Assembly: GCA_017445905.1 (NCBI GenBank)
Contig: JAFSRX010000009.1
Span: 81,559-145,558, forward strand
Origin: Eubacterium sp.
GTDB lineage: Bacteria > Bacillota > Clostridia > Oscillospirales > Acutalibacteraceae
Direction: 5' to 3'
DNA: 64,000 nt
The notes under the pieces were generated by a model. That model was not told where the DNA came from. It did not search any database and saw nothing but the letters and a program-made list of their open reading frames with translations. The translations under genes and the position numbers were made by a program. Position 1 is the stretch's first letter. Every line of letters starts with the position of its first letter. Shown here one piece after another: positions 23,589 to 32,628 of the stretch.

Positions 23589-25496
23589 TTATGAATCAAT
23601 ATCTGTATCGGTTTCAAAGTAGCGTGAACCGAGCCATGTCTGTTTGATTGAATAACCTTTTTCGAGCTTTTCAATTGCTTTTGAAGTATCTTCACTTGCG
23701 AGTGACTGCTGAGCTGTATATTCCCAAACAGTTAAATCATTTGTCTTTTCGAAGTAGATAATATGATAACCATATTCAGTCTTAACAATACTTACATCGC
23801 CTGCTTTACGGCTTGAATCGAAGCACCATGCATTAAATGTCGGAACCATCTGGTTAGGAGTGATATTTTCATAGATTCCGCCGTCGCTTGCATTACTATC
23901 CTTTGAATATTCCTCAGCAAGCTTTCCGAAAGCAGCAGCAGTTTTCTTACTCTTGTTATATTCAGCAAGAACCTTGTCTGCCTTTTTCTTAGCATTTTTC
24001 CACTCCTTATCAGAAGCTTCGCTTGCATTCTCTGAATCAGTTTCGGTTGTTTTTCCGTCCTCGCCCTTTTCATTCTTGAAAGGCTTAATAAGAATGTGGC
24101 GAACGGTTACAGTCTTAGTATCTGAAAGTCTTGCAGGTGTAATGATATAAACAACTGATGTTGAGAGCTGTTTAACGTCGCCTGCTCTTCTCTTTGACGA
24201 GAATACCCAGTCAAGACCTGAATACTTATGCTCTTCTTCCTCGTCCTCAGAATGCTCGTGTTCATCAGCCTGAGCTATTGCGCCATTCATTCCCTGAAGA
24301 GTTGGTTTTGTTAAATCTTTATAAGTTGTTTCAACTTCGTTTTTATTAGCTTTTTTATCAAAGTCACTTGAAGAATACTTTGATGCAAGTTCAGCGAAAT
24401 TAGAACCGTCTGCATTAAGTGCTTTTTTAAATGCTTTTGCATCATCTTCGCTATCACATTCAAAATACTTAATGTCAACGCTTACAAGGTCGTCCTTGTT
24501 TTCATCACGGTATTTTTCATATTCTTTCTTATCATACTGCTTTGCTTTAAGCTCTTTCTGATAATCTTCCTGATAGTTTTCAGAAATATATGAAATCTTT
24601 GCTTCCTTGCGGAAAACTTCCTCAGTTACACCCTTACCCATTGCAGCAGTAAGATATCCGCTTACGGTAAAGTCGTAGCCTTGAGCAGTTGATTTATAGT
24701 TATCAAGAGCCTCATCAAGCTCTTTTTGCTGATCCTTGGTGATTGAAGGCTCCTTGCCCTTGTTAGCCTTAACAGCTTCATAATAATAAGTGTAGGTTGA
24801 TTTGATATTATCAAGAACCTGATCATGCATATACTGAGCCCAGGTGATTTCTTTTTTCTCATCATCGGGGTCTTTTGTTTTCTGAGCAGATAATTTCTTA
24901 TCAAAATCAATCTTCTGATCCTCAGGAACTTCCATTCCGTACTGAGAATACTGCTCCTGAGTTTGCTGAAGCTGATTATAGAGCATTGCAAAATAGTAGT
25001 TATAAGTGCTTACTTTGATATTATGCTTATTTCCATCTCCGTCTTTAACAACAACTCCTACAAAAGTGCTCTGAGGAATGCCGAGTGAGCCCATTAAACC
25101 ATGGCGAACCATTCCGGTCTGGAGATAAACAAAGAGAAGTGCAATAACAACAATAATTGCAATACAAGCTTTAATTCTCTTCTGAGCAAGCGGAGCAAGA
25201 GGAATTGTCATTCCGTCCTTACTCTTTATGATTGCATCGCGCTGAGCGATTAAATCATCACGCTGACGGCGGAGCTTTTTCTTCTTCTTTTCATCAGTTT
25301 CCTCGGCAATCTGAGCTTTAAGCTCACGAACCTGGGAAACAATTTCGCTTTTCTTTGCTTCTGCCTTTTCTTTTTTCTGATTAAGCTTTTCTTCTGCCTT
25401 CTTTTCTTTTGCGGCAGCTTTTTCAGCTTTCTTTTCAGCCTTCTGCTCCTTTTTATCAATAAGCTCTTCGGTTTCTTTTTCGATATCCTTTGCCAT
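23589..25496 (-). CDS. Membrane-anchored parvulin-type peptidyl-prolyl isomerase (SurA/PrsA-like), long charged N terminus
   Basis: A 635-residue foldase. Residues 1-105 are a Lys/Glu-rich cytoplasmic coiled coil, a membrane helix follows (about 107-126), then a SurA N-like helical region and a parvulin domain (VRHILIKPF near 462, ending at GYHIIYFEK near 602). It presumably helps fold exported proteins outside the membrane. The ATG at 25494-25496 has only a weak GGA upstream; a TTG seven codons earlier is the other choice. A related protein is encoded just upstream. Confidence 0.88.
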   Translation of the reverse strand: MAKDIEKETEELIDKKEQKAEKKAEKAAAKEKKAEEKLNQKKEKAEAKKSEIVSQVRELKAQIAEETDEKKKKKLRRQRDDLIAQRDAIIKSKDGMTIPLAPLAQKRIKACIAIIVVIALLFVYLQTGMVRHGLMGSLGIPQSTFVGVVVKDGDGNKHNIKVSTYNYYFAMLYNQLQQTQEQYSQYGMEVPEDQKIDFDKKLSAQKTKDPDDEKKEITWAQYMHDQVLDNIKSTYTYYYEAVKANKGKEPSITKDQQKELDEALDNYKSTAQGYDFTVSGYLTAAMGKGVTEEVFRKEAKISYISENYQEDYQKELKAKQYDKKEYEKYRDENKDDLVSVDIKYFECDSEDDAKAFKKALNADGSNFAELASKYSSSDFDKKANKNEVETTYKDLTKPTLQGMNGAIAQADEHEHSEDEEEEHKYSGLDWVFSSKRRAGDVKQLSTSVVYIITPARLSDTKTVTVRHILIKPFKNEKGEDGKTTETDSENASEASDKEWKNAKKKADKVLAEYNKSKKTAAAFGKLAEEYSKDSNASDGGIYENITPNQMVPTFNAWCFDSSRKAGDVSIVKTEYGYHIIYFEKTNDLTVWEYTAQQSLASEDTSKAIEKLEKGYSIKQTWLGSRYFETDTDIDS

Positions 25497-25575
25497 TTTT
25501 AATCCATAGCCTTTCAATTTAGTATTTTTTCCATAACATTTTACAATAAATTATAAAATATTACAAGTATTATTT

Positions 25576-27402
25576 TCATTCTGCAGTAGCTTCACTGTTC
25601 GTTGTTGCTGCCTGAGGCTTTGCAACAGTTGTTTTCTTCATTGCACCACTGTGTTTTTTTACTTCGAACGATTTGATATATTCCATCTCTTTTTCAGATT
25701 TAACTGCTGATTCGCATTTGAAAAGAGTTGAAGTAGTATCTTCTACAAAGAACATAATATGGTAACCAAAATCAGATTTAACGATATCGGTGTCCCCGTA
25801 TTTTCTCTTTTTATCAGTTGACCACTCCTCAAAGCTCTTAACCATCTGTCCGAGAGTTGTTCCCTCATAAAGACCGCCATACAGTCCGCTTGAGCCTTTT
25901 GAGGTTGACTCGGTATCCTCTGAATACTTTTCAGCAAGAAGAGCAAACGAATACTCAGTTTTGTCGCCTTTTTTATATTCATCATAAATCTTCTTTGCTT
26001 TCTTTTCTGCTTCAGCCCACTGAGCTTTTGTTGCCTCTTTTGCTTCTTCGCCTTCTTTTGCCTCATCCTTCTTCGGCATAATAAGGATATGTCTTACAGA
26101 ATAAACTTCATCATCTGCAACCTTTGGCTCGGAGGTTTTGAGAAGAATGAAGAACATTGAATTGTTTTCGTCATAGAAGTATTTGCAATCGTTAATATTT
26201 GTTTTTTCATCAAAGAGCCATTTTACTCCATCTTCTGTAAATGAAGTGTCATCCTTTGTAATTGAGGTTTCAACACTTTTTGCTATTTCTTCTGCGCAGT
26301 CATCGGCATTTTCAAAACTGCCTGAAGCGATAGCGTTGTCAATAATATCTTTGCAGGCATTCGGAATTAATTTCTTTAAATCTTTAATGTTTTTGATTTT
26401 TGAAACATATTCCTTAACGTCTTTTTCAACCTTTGATTTTGCATCCTTTTCCTCAGATGATATAACAACAGGAAGATATGCAAAGCTAATCTGGGTATAT
26501 TCGTTTTTATGCTTATTGAAATAATCCTCAACATCTTTATCATCAACTTTATTGTTGATAAGATACTGATGATAATAGTTGTTTGCGATATAAGACTGGG
26601 TCATAAGCTTTTCGATTGTTGCAAGACCGCAATACTCTCCGTATGTTTCGGAAATATAAGCATCAATCGACTGTTCTGATTCTTTTGCTGAATCCTTTAT
26701 TGTTTTAATGTTTGACTTAATCGCTTCTTTTTGAGTTTCAGTTATTGTAACACCGTTTTTAACAGCTTCCTGATAATACGCCGTTATATACTGAATTTGC
26801 TCAAAAGCTTCATTTTCAAACATCTGAGCCCAGGTTATCTCATTACCGTCGTGGTCCTTTGTTTTCTGTTTTGAAAAATCCTTAGTCGGATCAAGATCCG
26901 CAATTCCGCCCTGCTGAGCATAACTGATATAGTTATTTGAAACAGCGTTATAGTAGTAGTTATACATTCCTATTGAAACATCTGTATCGCCGATAGTTAC
27001 AGCAACATTACCGGGATTCATTTTTTCGTTTGTATTAGGAAGTGTAAAATATCTTACTCCGAAGAACACCAAAACAGCAGTAATAATAACACACAATACT
27101 GCAGCCAAAGCAAATTTAACAGCGTTTTTTGAAGGTTTGTTTTTAACAGGAACAACAGCAGCCTTTTCAGGTGCTTTTGCCGGGGCTTCATTTGCAATAG
27201 TTATCGGAGCTTCATTTTTATCTTCGGTTACAGTAACTCCCTCATCAGCTTCAAACTCATCATTTTCAAGAGTCATTGCTTTTGCCTCAAACTCCCAGTT
27301 ATCATTTTCTTCAAAATTTACTTTATTAGCATCATATGGCTTTTCTTCTGAATTCGTATTCTTGTTTTCATCGAATTCATTCTCTTTAATTTTATCGCTC
27401 AT
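25576..27402 (-). CDS. Membrane-anchored parvulin-type peptidyl-prolyl isomerase (SurA/PrsA-like)
   Basis: A 608-residue paralogue of the downstream protein. An acidic cytoplasmic N terminus (about 1-90) is followed by one membrane helix (about 93-115), a helical SurA N-like region with the shared motif TWAQMFENEAFEQIQ, and a parvulin domain (SVRHILIMPKK near 432 to GYHIMFFVED near 565). AGGAG lies eight bases before the ATG. Its promoter is mirrored by that of the divergent ligase gene. Confidence 0.9.
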   Translation of the reverse strand: MSDKIKENEFDENKNTNSEEKPYDANKVNFEENDNWEFEAKAMTLENDEFEADEGVTVTEDKNEAPITIANEAPAKAPEKAAVVPVKNKPSKNAVKFALAAVLCVIITAVLVFFGVRYFTLPNTNEKMNPGNVAVTIGDTDVSIGMYNYYYNAVSNNYISYAQQGGIADLDPTKDFSKQKTKDHDGNEITWAQMFENEAFEQIQYITAYYQEAVKNGVTITETQKEAIKSNIKTIKDSAKESEQSIDAYISETYGEYCGLATIEKLMTQSYIANNYYHQYLINNKVDDKDVEDYFNKHKNEYTQISFAYLPVVISSEEKDAKSKVEKDVKEYVSKIKNIKDLKKLIPNACKDIIDNAIASGSFENADDCAEEIAKSVETSITKDDTSFTEDGVKWLFDEKTNINDCKYFYDENNSMFFILLKTSEPKVADDEVYSVRHILIMPKKDEAKEGEEAKEATKAQWAEAEKKAKKIYDEYKKGDKTEYSFALLAEKYSEDTESTSKGSSGLYGGLYEGTTLGQMVKSFEEWSTDKKRKYGDTDIVKSDFGYHIMFFVEDTTSTLFKCESAVKSEKEMEYIKSFEVKKHSGAMKKTTVAKPQAATTNSEATAE

Positions 27403-27433
27403 AATCCTACTCCTAAATAAAATTAATGTATTA

Positions 27434-27462
27434 ATTATACTATATTATAATTAATAATGCAA
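27434..27462 (-). promoter_or_regulatory. Promoter of the PPIase gene
   Basis: TTGCAT (27457-27462), 17 bases, TATAAT (27434-27439). The -35 box lies in TCTTGCATTAT, which is repeated inverted at 27508-27518 in the divergent promoter. Confidence 0.7.
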
Positions 27463-27509
27463 GACCTAATAATTCTTAATAGAATAACAATATATTATTA
27501 CAATTATTC

Positions 27510-27538
27510 TTGCATTATACAAGTTCTTGTGTTATTAT
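27510..27538 (+). promoter_or_regulatory. Promoter of the O-antigen-ligase-like gene
   Basis: TTGCAT (27510-27515), 17 bases, TATTAT (27533-27538), a mirror image of the promoter on the other strand. An 11-base inverted repeat covers both -35 boxes, so one regulator could act on both genes. Confidence 0.65.
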
Positions 27539-27574
27539 CTCATTAAGATTCATAAAGTTCAAGGAAGTGAAGTT

Positions 27575-28888
27575 ATGCTCACAAAGAGCACTTGGCAAAC
27601 TGATAAAAAACTCTTTACGTTACTTTTGATAACGCTGAGTGTTTCATTTATTTTTCCTGAATATATCGCTCCCCTATTTGTTTTTTTTCTTTACATATAT
27701 TTTATAATTCATTTTAAGAAAACAGGAAGAAACGCAAAACTTGGCGATTTAGGAAAAGTTTTTTTTGCTTACACATGCTATATGGTTATATCGGGAATAT
27801 GGAGTAATACTCATATTCTTTCATCTTTAATCGGTCTTTTATGGATGGGATGTTTTCTTGGCTATCTCATGGTTGCAAACGCTGTTAATACCGAGGAAAA
27901 ACTAAAAAATGCATTTACTGCAATCAATATTTCCGCGGGAATTACAGGGGCAATCGGAATTGCTGAATTTGTTACATATAACCTAACAAAACACACTAAA
28001 TGGTTTAATTTTATTGTTGCAAATCCGCTGTATTATAAGTTTAATGACAAGATTTTTGACCTGTTCAGCTTTGATGTTGTTAATAATGTCTATCCATCAA
28101 GAGCAACTTCAACTTTTGATAATCCACTGATACTTGCAACATTTCTTGTTATGGCTGCTCCGTTTGGCATTTTCGGAATGATTTACTTTAAAGAAAAGGT
28201 ACACAGAGCAATTAGCACAATATGTTTGTTGCTGACTCTCGGAGGACTTCTCTGCACTGAATCAAGAGGTGCTTATATTGCTGTTGCGCTGAGTGTTTTA
28301 ATGCTTTTAATCAGCAATAAAAAGGTTTTCAAAAAGTTGATTCCGTTTATTATTATTCTTGCAATAGCACTTCCTGCAATTCTTTTCATAAGGTTTAAAA
28401 ACTCGCCTCCGGGTGATTTATTTGTTTCAAATCAATCAAGAATGAACATTTGGAAAGCAGGCTTCAAAATTTTTACTGAACACCCGATTTTCGGACTTGG
28501 AGCAGGAACTGAAAACATTCATCAAATTATTATTAGCAGACTTCACGTTGACAGAGCGCATACTCATAATCTGTTTTTGCAGATTGCTGCTGAAGGTGGC
28601 ATTATTGGTCTTGCCTTTGCAATTGCAATAATTGTTGTTTTAATTAAGAATCTTAAAAAGCTTTTCAAAAACGAAGACAGTATATTAAAAGCATATGCAT
28701 TCACTTATATATCTGCTTTTGTTGGATTTATTACAATGTCTGTATTTGAACACACTCTTCAGACTCCTAAAGAAATGATGATGTTTCTTTTCCTTCTCGG
28801 ATTTACTGAAGCCACTGTCAGGTTAGCTGATAATACCGTTCAGCTTGCAGATGATGAAAAAGAGGAAAAAGAAGAAATAACTGTTTAA
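27575..28888 (+). CDS. O-antigen ligase / Wzy-type polysaccharide membrane protein
   Basis: A 438-residue protein with about ten membrane helices and the family's large outer loop containing SRMNIWKAGFKIFTEHPIFG and AGTENIH ... RAHTHNLFLQIAAEGG, the conserved H-N motif. It likely joins or polymerises surface glycans; substrate unknown. No glycosyltransferase genes are adjacent. ATG 27575 follows AAGGAAGTGA; the longer frame starts in the promoter. Confidence 0.85.
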   Translation: MLTKSTWQTDKKLFTLLLITLSVSFIFPEYIAPLFVFFLYIYFIIHFKKTGRNAKLGDLGKVFFAYTCYMVISGIWSNTHILSSLIGLLWMGCFLGYLMVANAVNTEEKLKNAFTAINISAGITGAIGIAEFVTYNLTKHTKWFNFIVANPLYYKFNDKIFDLFSFDVVNNVYPSRATSTFDNPLILATFLVMAAPFGIFGMIYFKEKVHRAISTICLLLTLGGLLCTESRGAYIAVALSVLMLLISNKKVFKKLIPFIIILAIALPAILFIRFKNSPPGDLFVSNQSRMNIWKAGFKIFTEHPIFGLGAGTENIHQIIISRLHVDRAHTHNLFLQIAAEGGIIGLAFAIAIIVVLIKNLKKLFKNEDSILKAYAFTYISAFVGFITMSVFEHTLQTPKEMMMFLFLLGFTEATVRLADNTVQLADDEKEEKEEITV

Positions 28889-28931
28889 AAAATAATATGA
28901 GGCGGTCAATTTGACTGCCTCATATTATTTT
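28889..28931. terminator. Bidirectional terminator overlapping a stop codon
   Basis: A 19-bp imperfect stem (AAAATAATATGAGGC..., one G-T pair, 5-base loop) begins one base after the ligase stop and includes the TGA stop of the convergent S4 gene (28918-28920). T runs lie on both sides. Confidence 0.9.
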
Positions 28932-29159
28932 ATACATTTTTGCAGCATCCTCTTTAAGGGCGTGTTCATTAATTTCAAGAACTTCATAACTTCTGCTATT
29001 TTGTGAAAGATTAACTGTTATTTTATCGCCTACTTTAACGTTATAAGACGCTCTGGCAATCTTTCCGTTAACCTCAATTCTGCCTGCGTCACAAGCTTCA
29101 TTAGCAATAGTTCTTCTCTTTATTATTCTTGAAACCTTAAGAAATTTATCAAGTCTCAT
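28920..29159 (-). CDS. S4-domain RNA-binding protein, YabO/HslR type
   Basis: A 79-residue single S4 domain (MRLDKFLKVSRIIKRRTIA ... VNGKIARASYNVKVGDKITV). E. coli HslR (Hsp15) and Bacillus YabO/RqcP belong here; they bind stalled 50S-peptidyl-tRNA in ribosome rescue. Its place after mazG and HU fits YabO. Its last codons lie in the terminator stem. Confidence 0.9.
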   Translation of the reverse strand: MRLDKFLKVSRIIKRRTIANEACDAGRIEVNGKIARASYNVKVGDKITVNLSQNSRSYEVLEINEHALKEDAAKMYKII

Positions 29160-29179
29160 TTTTCAACTCCAAAAGAATT

Positions 29180-29202
29180 ACGGGGTTGCAAAGCAACCCC
29201 GT
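29180..29202 (-). terminator. Hairpin after the HU gene
   Basis: ACGGGGTTGC/GCAACCCCGT, 10 bp with a 3-base loop, 18 bases after the HU stop, followed by AATTCTTTTG on the minus strand. It probably limits read-through from HU into the S4 gene. Confidence 0.65.
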
Positions 29203-29219
29203 CGAAAAGTTTAATTCAA

Positions 29220-29492
29220 TTATTTAACAGCGTCCTTAAGAGCCTTACCTGCTTTGAATGCAGGAGCCTTTGATGCAGGAATTGAAAGCTTTTCGCCTGT
29301 GCGGGGGTTGAGACCTGTGCGAGCTGCACGAGTTTTAACTTCGAAAGTACCGAAACCAACAAGAGAAACCTTGTCGCCGTCAGCAAGAGCGTCTGTGATA
29401 GAAGCGATAACTGCAGATACAGCTGCTTCAGCGTCTTTCTTAGAAATTTCTGCTTTTGCAGCAACTGCTGCTACGAGATCAGTTTTGTTCAT
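29220..29492 (-). CDS. hup: HU-type histone-like DNA-binding protein
   Basis: A 90-residue DNA-bending protein. [39 protein letters not shown] and [20 protein letters not shown] are the HU signature; the proline-bearing beta arm and C-terminal helix are present. GGAGG lies nine bases before the ATG. It has fewer rare codons than its neighbours, as expected for a highly expressed gene. Confidence 0.97.
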   Translation of the reverse strand: MNKTDLVAAVAAKAEISKKDAEAAVSAVIASITDALADGDKVSLVGFGTFEVKTRAARTGLNPRTGEKLSIPASKAPAFKAGKALKDAVK

Positions 29493-29513
29493 AATAATTT
29501 CCTCCGTTGCGAT

Positions 29514-30323
29514 TTAATCGCGTATTTTTATTTTCTTAGCCTTGTCCCACAAAGCATCAAGCTCTTCTATTGAAGATTCTTTCATATTGATGCCAATTTC
29601 ATTTGCCAGTTTTTCAACCTCAGTGAATCTTTCTAAAAACTTATCAGTTGCCAAGGTTAATGCCTCTTCACTGTCGGTTTTAAGAAAGCGTGAAATATTG
29701 ACGCACGAAAATAAAACATCACCGAATTCATCCTCAATTTCGGATTTAACGCCATGAGCCATAGCTATTTTTAACTCATTAATCTCTTCATTAAGCTTAT
29801 CAAAAGCGCCGTTGATATTATCCCAATCGAAGCCGACTTTTGCCGCTTTTTGCTGAATTTTCTGCGCTCTCATAAGAGCTGGAAGTTCCCTTGGAACACT
29901 GAGCATACTTTCACTTTGAGATTTCATTCCTTTGGATTTTGCTTTCGCATTATCCCAGGAGGATAAAGCCTCTTCTTCTGTTTGAGCCGAAACATCTCCA
30001 AAAACATGGGGATGGCGAATTATAAGCTTTTTAACAATATCGTTTGCTATATCATCAAAATCAAAGTTACCCGACTCTCTTTCCATTTCGGCATGGAGAG
30101 CAACCTGCAATAAAACATCCCCCAGCTCTTCCTTGAGCATATCGGGATTGTTTTTATTAATTGCCTCTATTACTTCATAGGTTTCCTCTATAAAATTCTT
30201 TTTTATTGAGGAGTGAGTCTGTTCTCTGTCCCACGGACAACCGCCCGGAGCACGAAGAACCTTGACTATTGAAATCAAATCATAGACGTTATATTTATCT
30301 TTAAATTCAAAATCAACAGACAT
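29514..30323 (-). CDS. mazG: Nucleoside triphosphate pyrophosphohydrolase MazG (YabN type)
   Basis: Hydrolyses non-canonical (d)NTPs. Two tandem MazG domains are visible: the first has PWDREQTHSSIKKNFIEE and EELGDVLLQVALHAEM, the second EIEDEFGDVLFSCVNISRF. Only the MazG part of Bacillus YabN is present; the N-terminal methyltransferase-like domain is missing. I start at ATG 30321-30323; two GTG codons upstream are possible and no start has a strong Shine-Dalgarno. It lies 45 bases after the flippase gene. Confidence 0.9.
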   Translation of the reverse strand: MSVDFEFKDKYNVYDLISIVKVLRAPGGCPWDREQTHSSIKKNFIEETYEVIEAINKNNPDMLKEELGDVLLQVALHAEMERESGNFDFDDIANDIVKKLIIRHPHVFGDVSAQTEEEALSSWDNAKAKSKGMKSQSESMLSVPRELPALMRAQKIQQKAAKVGFDWDNINGAFDKLNEEINELKIAMAHGVKSEIEDEFGDVLFSCVNISRFLKTDSEEALTLATDKFLERFTEVEKLANEIGINMKESSIEELDALWDKAKKIKIRD

Positions 30324-30386
30324 TTTATTCTTCACTTTCACAAGATTAATTAGCTGTTATAAATATACTATATTTTACCTGAAAAA

Positions 30387-32081
30387 TCAAGTATTTAAGC
30401 CATTTTTTTTGCTTTTAAATAACCAAAAAAGCTCGCCTAAACTGGGCACTTTGAACAAAAAACACAACATACAGAAAATTAAGCAAAAAACGACTGATTT
30501 CATCAATAAATTGATTGGTTGATTTTTAAAAAAGTTGATATGTTTTATAATAAAATCTGATGAAAAATAAGTTAAAACACTTACCAAAAGAGGCTTAATT
30601 ATTATTTTAATCTCACTGATTTTTATATCACAGGCTTTTTTAACAATTTTTCTATTCCAGAAAAACATAACCCAATAACCGACAGCACCCGAAATAATGC
30701 AGCCGTTTAAAATCATTTTTTCATTACTAACAAGAAGTATGTTCAGTATAACTCTTATTATTCCTGAAATAACGTAAGGTGCAATAGATTTTTTCGCATT
30801 TCCTGTTGCCTGAACACAGAATACTGCAGTTCCTGCAAGCGAATAAAACGGAACTGTTAATGCAAAATATTTTATCAATTCATCACAGGATATAACAATA
30901 TCAGGCGCAGAAGATGAATAAAACAAATTCAGAATATCCGTTGAACAAAGAGCTATCAGCATTCCTCCTGCTGATGAAATAATGAATGTATATTTAAAAA
31001 CTGAATTAATCAGCGACGATAAATGCTCTTTATCATTTGTTTCATATGCAGCGCTGACGGCAGGAACAGCGCAAACGCCCAGAGCCATTGTTATTCCTGG
31101 AACAAGATTTTTAAAATCGGTTGCGCTTGAAAGAATTCCATAAACATATGCGCCTATATCATCGACCGACGTATTTGCAACTGCCAAGCTGTTTGAATAA
31201 ATACTTCTCAGCTCATTTGAATTAATCAGTGAGAGCGCCCACTGAACACTCGCTGTATCAAGAAACTGAAAAACGCTTTGAACAGCACAGCTTATCATAA
31301 TCGGAAACGAAAATGACAGAAGTTCGTTTTCGTAATGCTTTGTTTTTGTTCTGTTTTTCACAGGAATACTGGGTTTATTAATTTGGTGATAAATAAAAAC
31401 ATAAATAAGACTGAGAAAACAACCGAAGGTAACTCCAAGAATGGCAGCGGCAGAGGTTACAGGATATATTAGCGAAAACGCCTCTTCTTCAGAACTGACT
31501 TTGTTTCCGAGAACAATACCATATTTCAGATATGAAGTATATAAATAGCTCATTGAAAGCCTTGCAAAAACTAGACCAAAAACCATTTTAAAAAGCGCTT
31601 CAATAAGCTGGGACACCGAGGTTGGCTTCATATTCATAAAGCCCTCATAGTAGCCCCTATATGATGAGGCAAGAGCAGAAAAGAGTATTGACGGAGCAAG
31701 AACAACAACCGACAGAAAGCTTTTCGGCGATGAGGCTATAAGATTACAATATGGCTTTGAAATAAGAAGAATTACCGCCATACCGATTAAGCCAACTTTA
31801 AAAAACAACTTATGGGCTGCAGTTTTAATAAGAGAAACTGCCTCATCATTGTTTTGAGCATTATATTTTCCCGTTATTTTTGAAAGTGCAATAGGAAATG
31901 CGCCCATAATCAGCGCATGAAACGGTAAGTAGAGATTATATGCCGAGGCATAATATCCCCTGCCTACAGCGCCTATGTAAGCGGTTAAGGGAATTTTATA
32001 TACAGCACCGATAATCTTAACAATGACAGAAGTCAGAAGCAAAAGAAATGCAGAAGAAAGATATTTAGATTTCAAATTCAC
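30387..32081 (-). CDS. SpoVB/MurJ-type MOP-superfamily flippase
   Basis: A 564-residue polytopic protein with about 14 membrane helices. KIIGAVYKIPLTAYIGAVGR at the start and SSYRGYYEGFMNMKPT near 140 are typical of SpoVB/YabM polysaccharide transporters that flip lipid-linked precursors in cortex or peptidoglycan synthesis. The order flippase-mazG-HU-yabO matches Bacillus yabM-yabN-yabO. It starts with GTG, four bases after GGTGA, right behind the upstream terminator. Confidence 0.88.
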   Translation of the reverse strand: MNLKSKYLSSAFLLLLTSVIVKIIGAVYKIPLTAYIGAVGRGYYASAYNLYLPFHALIMGAFPIALSKITGKYNAQNNDEAVSLIKTAAHKLFFKVGLIGMAVILLISKPYCNLIASSPKSFLSVVVLAPSILFSALASSYRGYYEGFMNMKPTSVSQLIEALFKMVFGLVFARLSMSYLYTSYLKYGIVLGNKVSSEEEAFSLIYPVTSAAAILGVTFGCFLSLIYVFIYHQINKPSIPVKNRTKTKHYENELLSFSFPIMISCAVQSVFQFLDTASVQWALSLINSNELRSIYSNSLAVANTSVDDIGAYVYGILSSATDFKNLVPGITMALGVCAVPAVSAAYETNDKEHLSSLINSVFKYTFIISSAGGMLIALCSTDILNLFYSSSAPDIVISCDELIKYFALTVPFYSLAGTAVFCVQATGNAKKSIAPYVISGIIRVILNILLVSNEKMILNGCIISGAVGYWVMFFWNRKIVKKACDIKISEIKIIIKPLLVSVLTYFSSDFIIKHINFFKNQPINLLMKSVVFCLIFCMLCFLFKVPSLGELFWLFKSKKNGLNT

Positions 32082-32098
32082 ATTATCACCAAAAAAAT

Positions 32099-32126
32099 AA
32101 GGAAGTCTGATAAATTAGACTTCCTT
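32099..32126 (-). terminator. Terminator upstream of the flippase gene
   Basis: AAGGAAGTCT/AGACTTCCTT, 10 bp, 8-base loop, then ATTTTTTT on the minus strand. The T run is directly followed by GGTGAT, the Shine-Dalgarno of the next gene. Confidence 0.85.
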
Positions 32127-32143
32127 AAAATATTTAAAAATAA

Positions 32144-32554
32144 TTATTCCGTTTCTTCAACCTTTACATCAATATCATCTTCGGTTTTTTTATCGTGGCG
32201 CAAAGAATCAACAAATGCATCGTGAAGGTTTTTAACTTCAACCTCTAAAAGATCAACTCTTGATTTATTGAGTTGAATCTCCTGAAGCTTAGTCTGAATA
32301 TCCTCTTCGCTGACATCTTCGCCGACATATGCTTCATACTGAAGCTTACCGAAAGCTTCATATGCTTTATTCAGCTTTGTTTTAGAATCAAGAAGCTCGA
32401 TTCTTTTTCTTGATATTTCAAGCCTTTCAGCACTTTTTTTGGTTGCGTGTTCAGCATAATTTTTAGTTTTTGTTAAAACCTCTTCAAAATTTCCGTGTTT
32501 CGCACTGTTTAAAACATGGTCAACACCTGTAAAGATATCATTAAGACTTTTCAT
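32144..32554 (-). CDS. Uncharacterised coiled-coil protein
   Basis: A 136-residue soluble, strongly charged protein, mostly helical with heptads from about residue 35 to 110. The C terminus is acidic. No known domain recognised. AGGTGA lies five bases before ATG 32552-32554. It stands between hemZ and its own terminator. Confidence 0.65.
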   Translation of the reverse strand: MKSLNDIFTGVDHVLNSAKHGNFEEVLTKTKNYAEHATKKSAERLEISRKRIELLDSKTKLNKAYEAFGKLQYEAYVGEDVSEEDIQTKLQEIQLNKSRVDLLEVEVKNLHDAFVDSLRHDKKTEDDIDVKVEETE

Positions 32555-32628
32555 CGGAATCACCTCTCTGATATCATTATATTACAATCTGTTTAATATT
32601 GCAATACTATTTGCAATATTATTAATAC

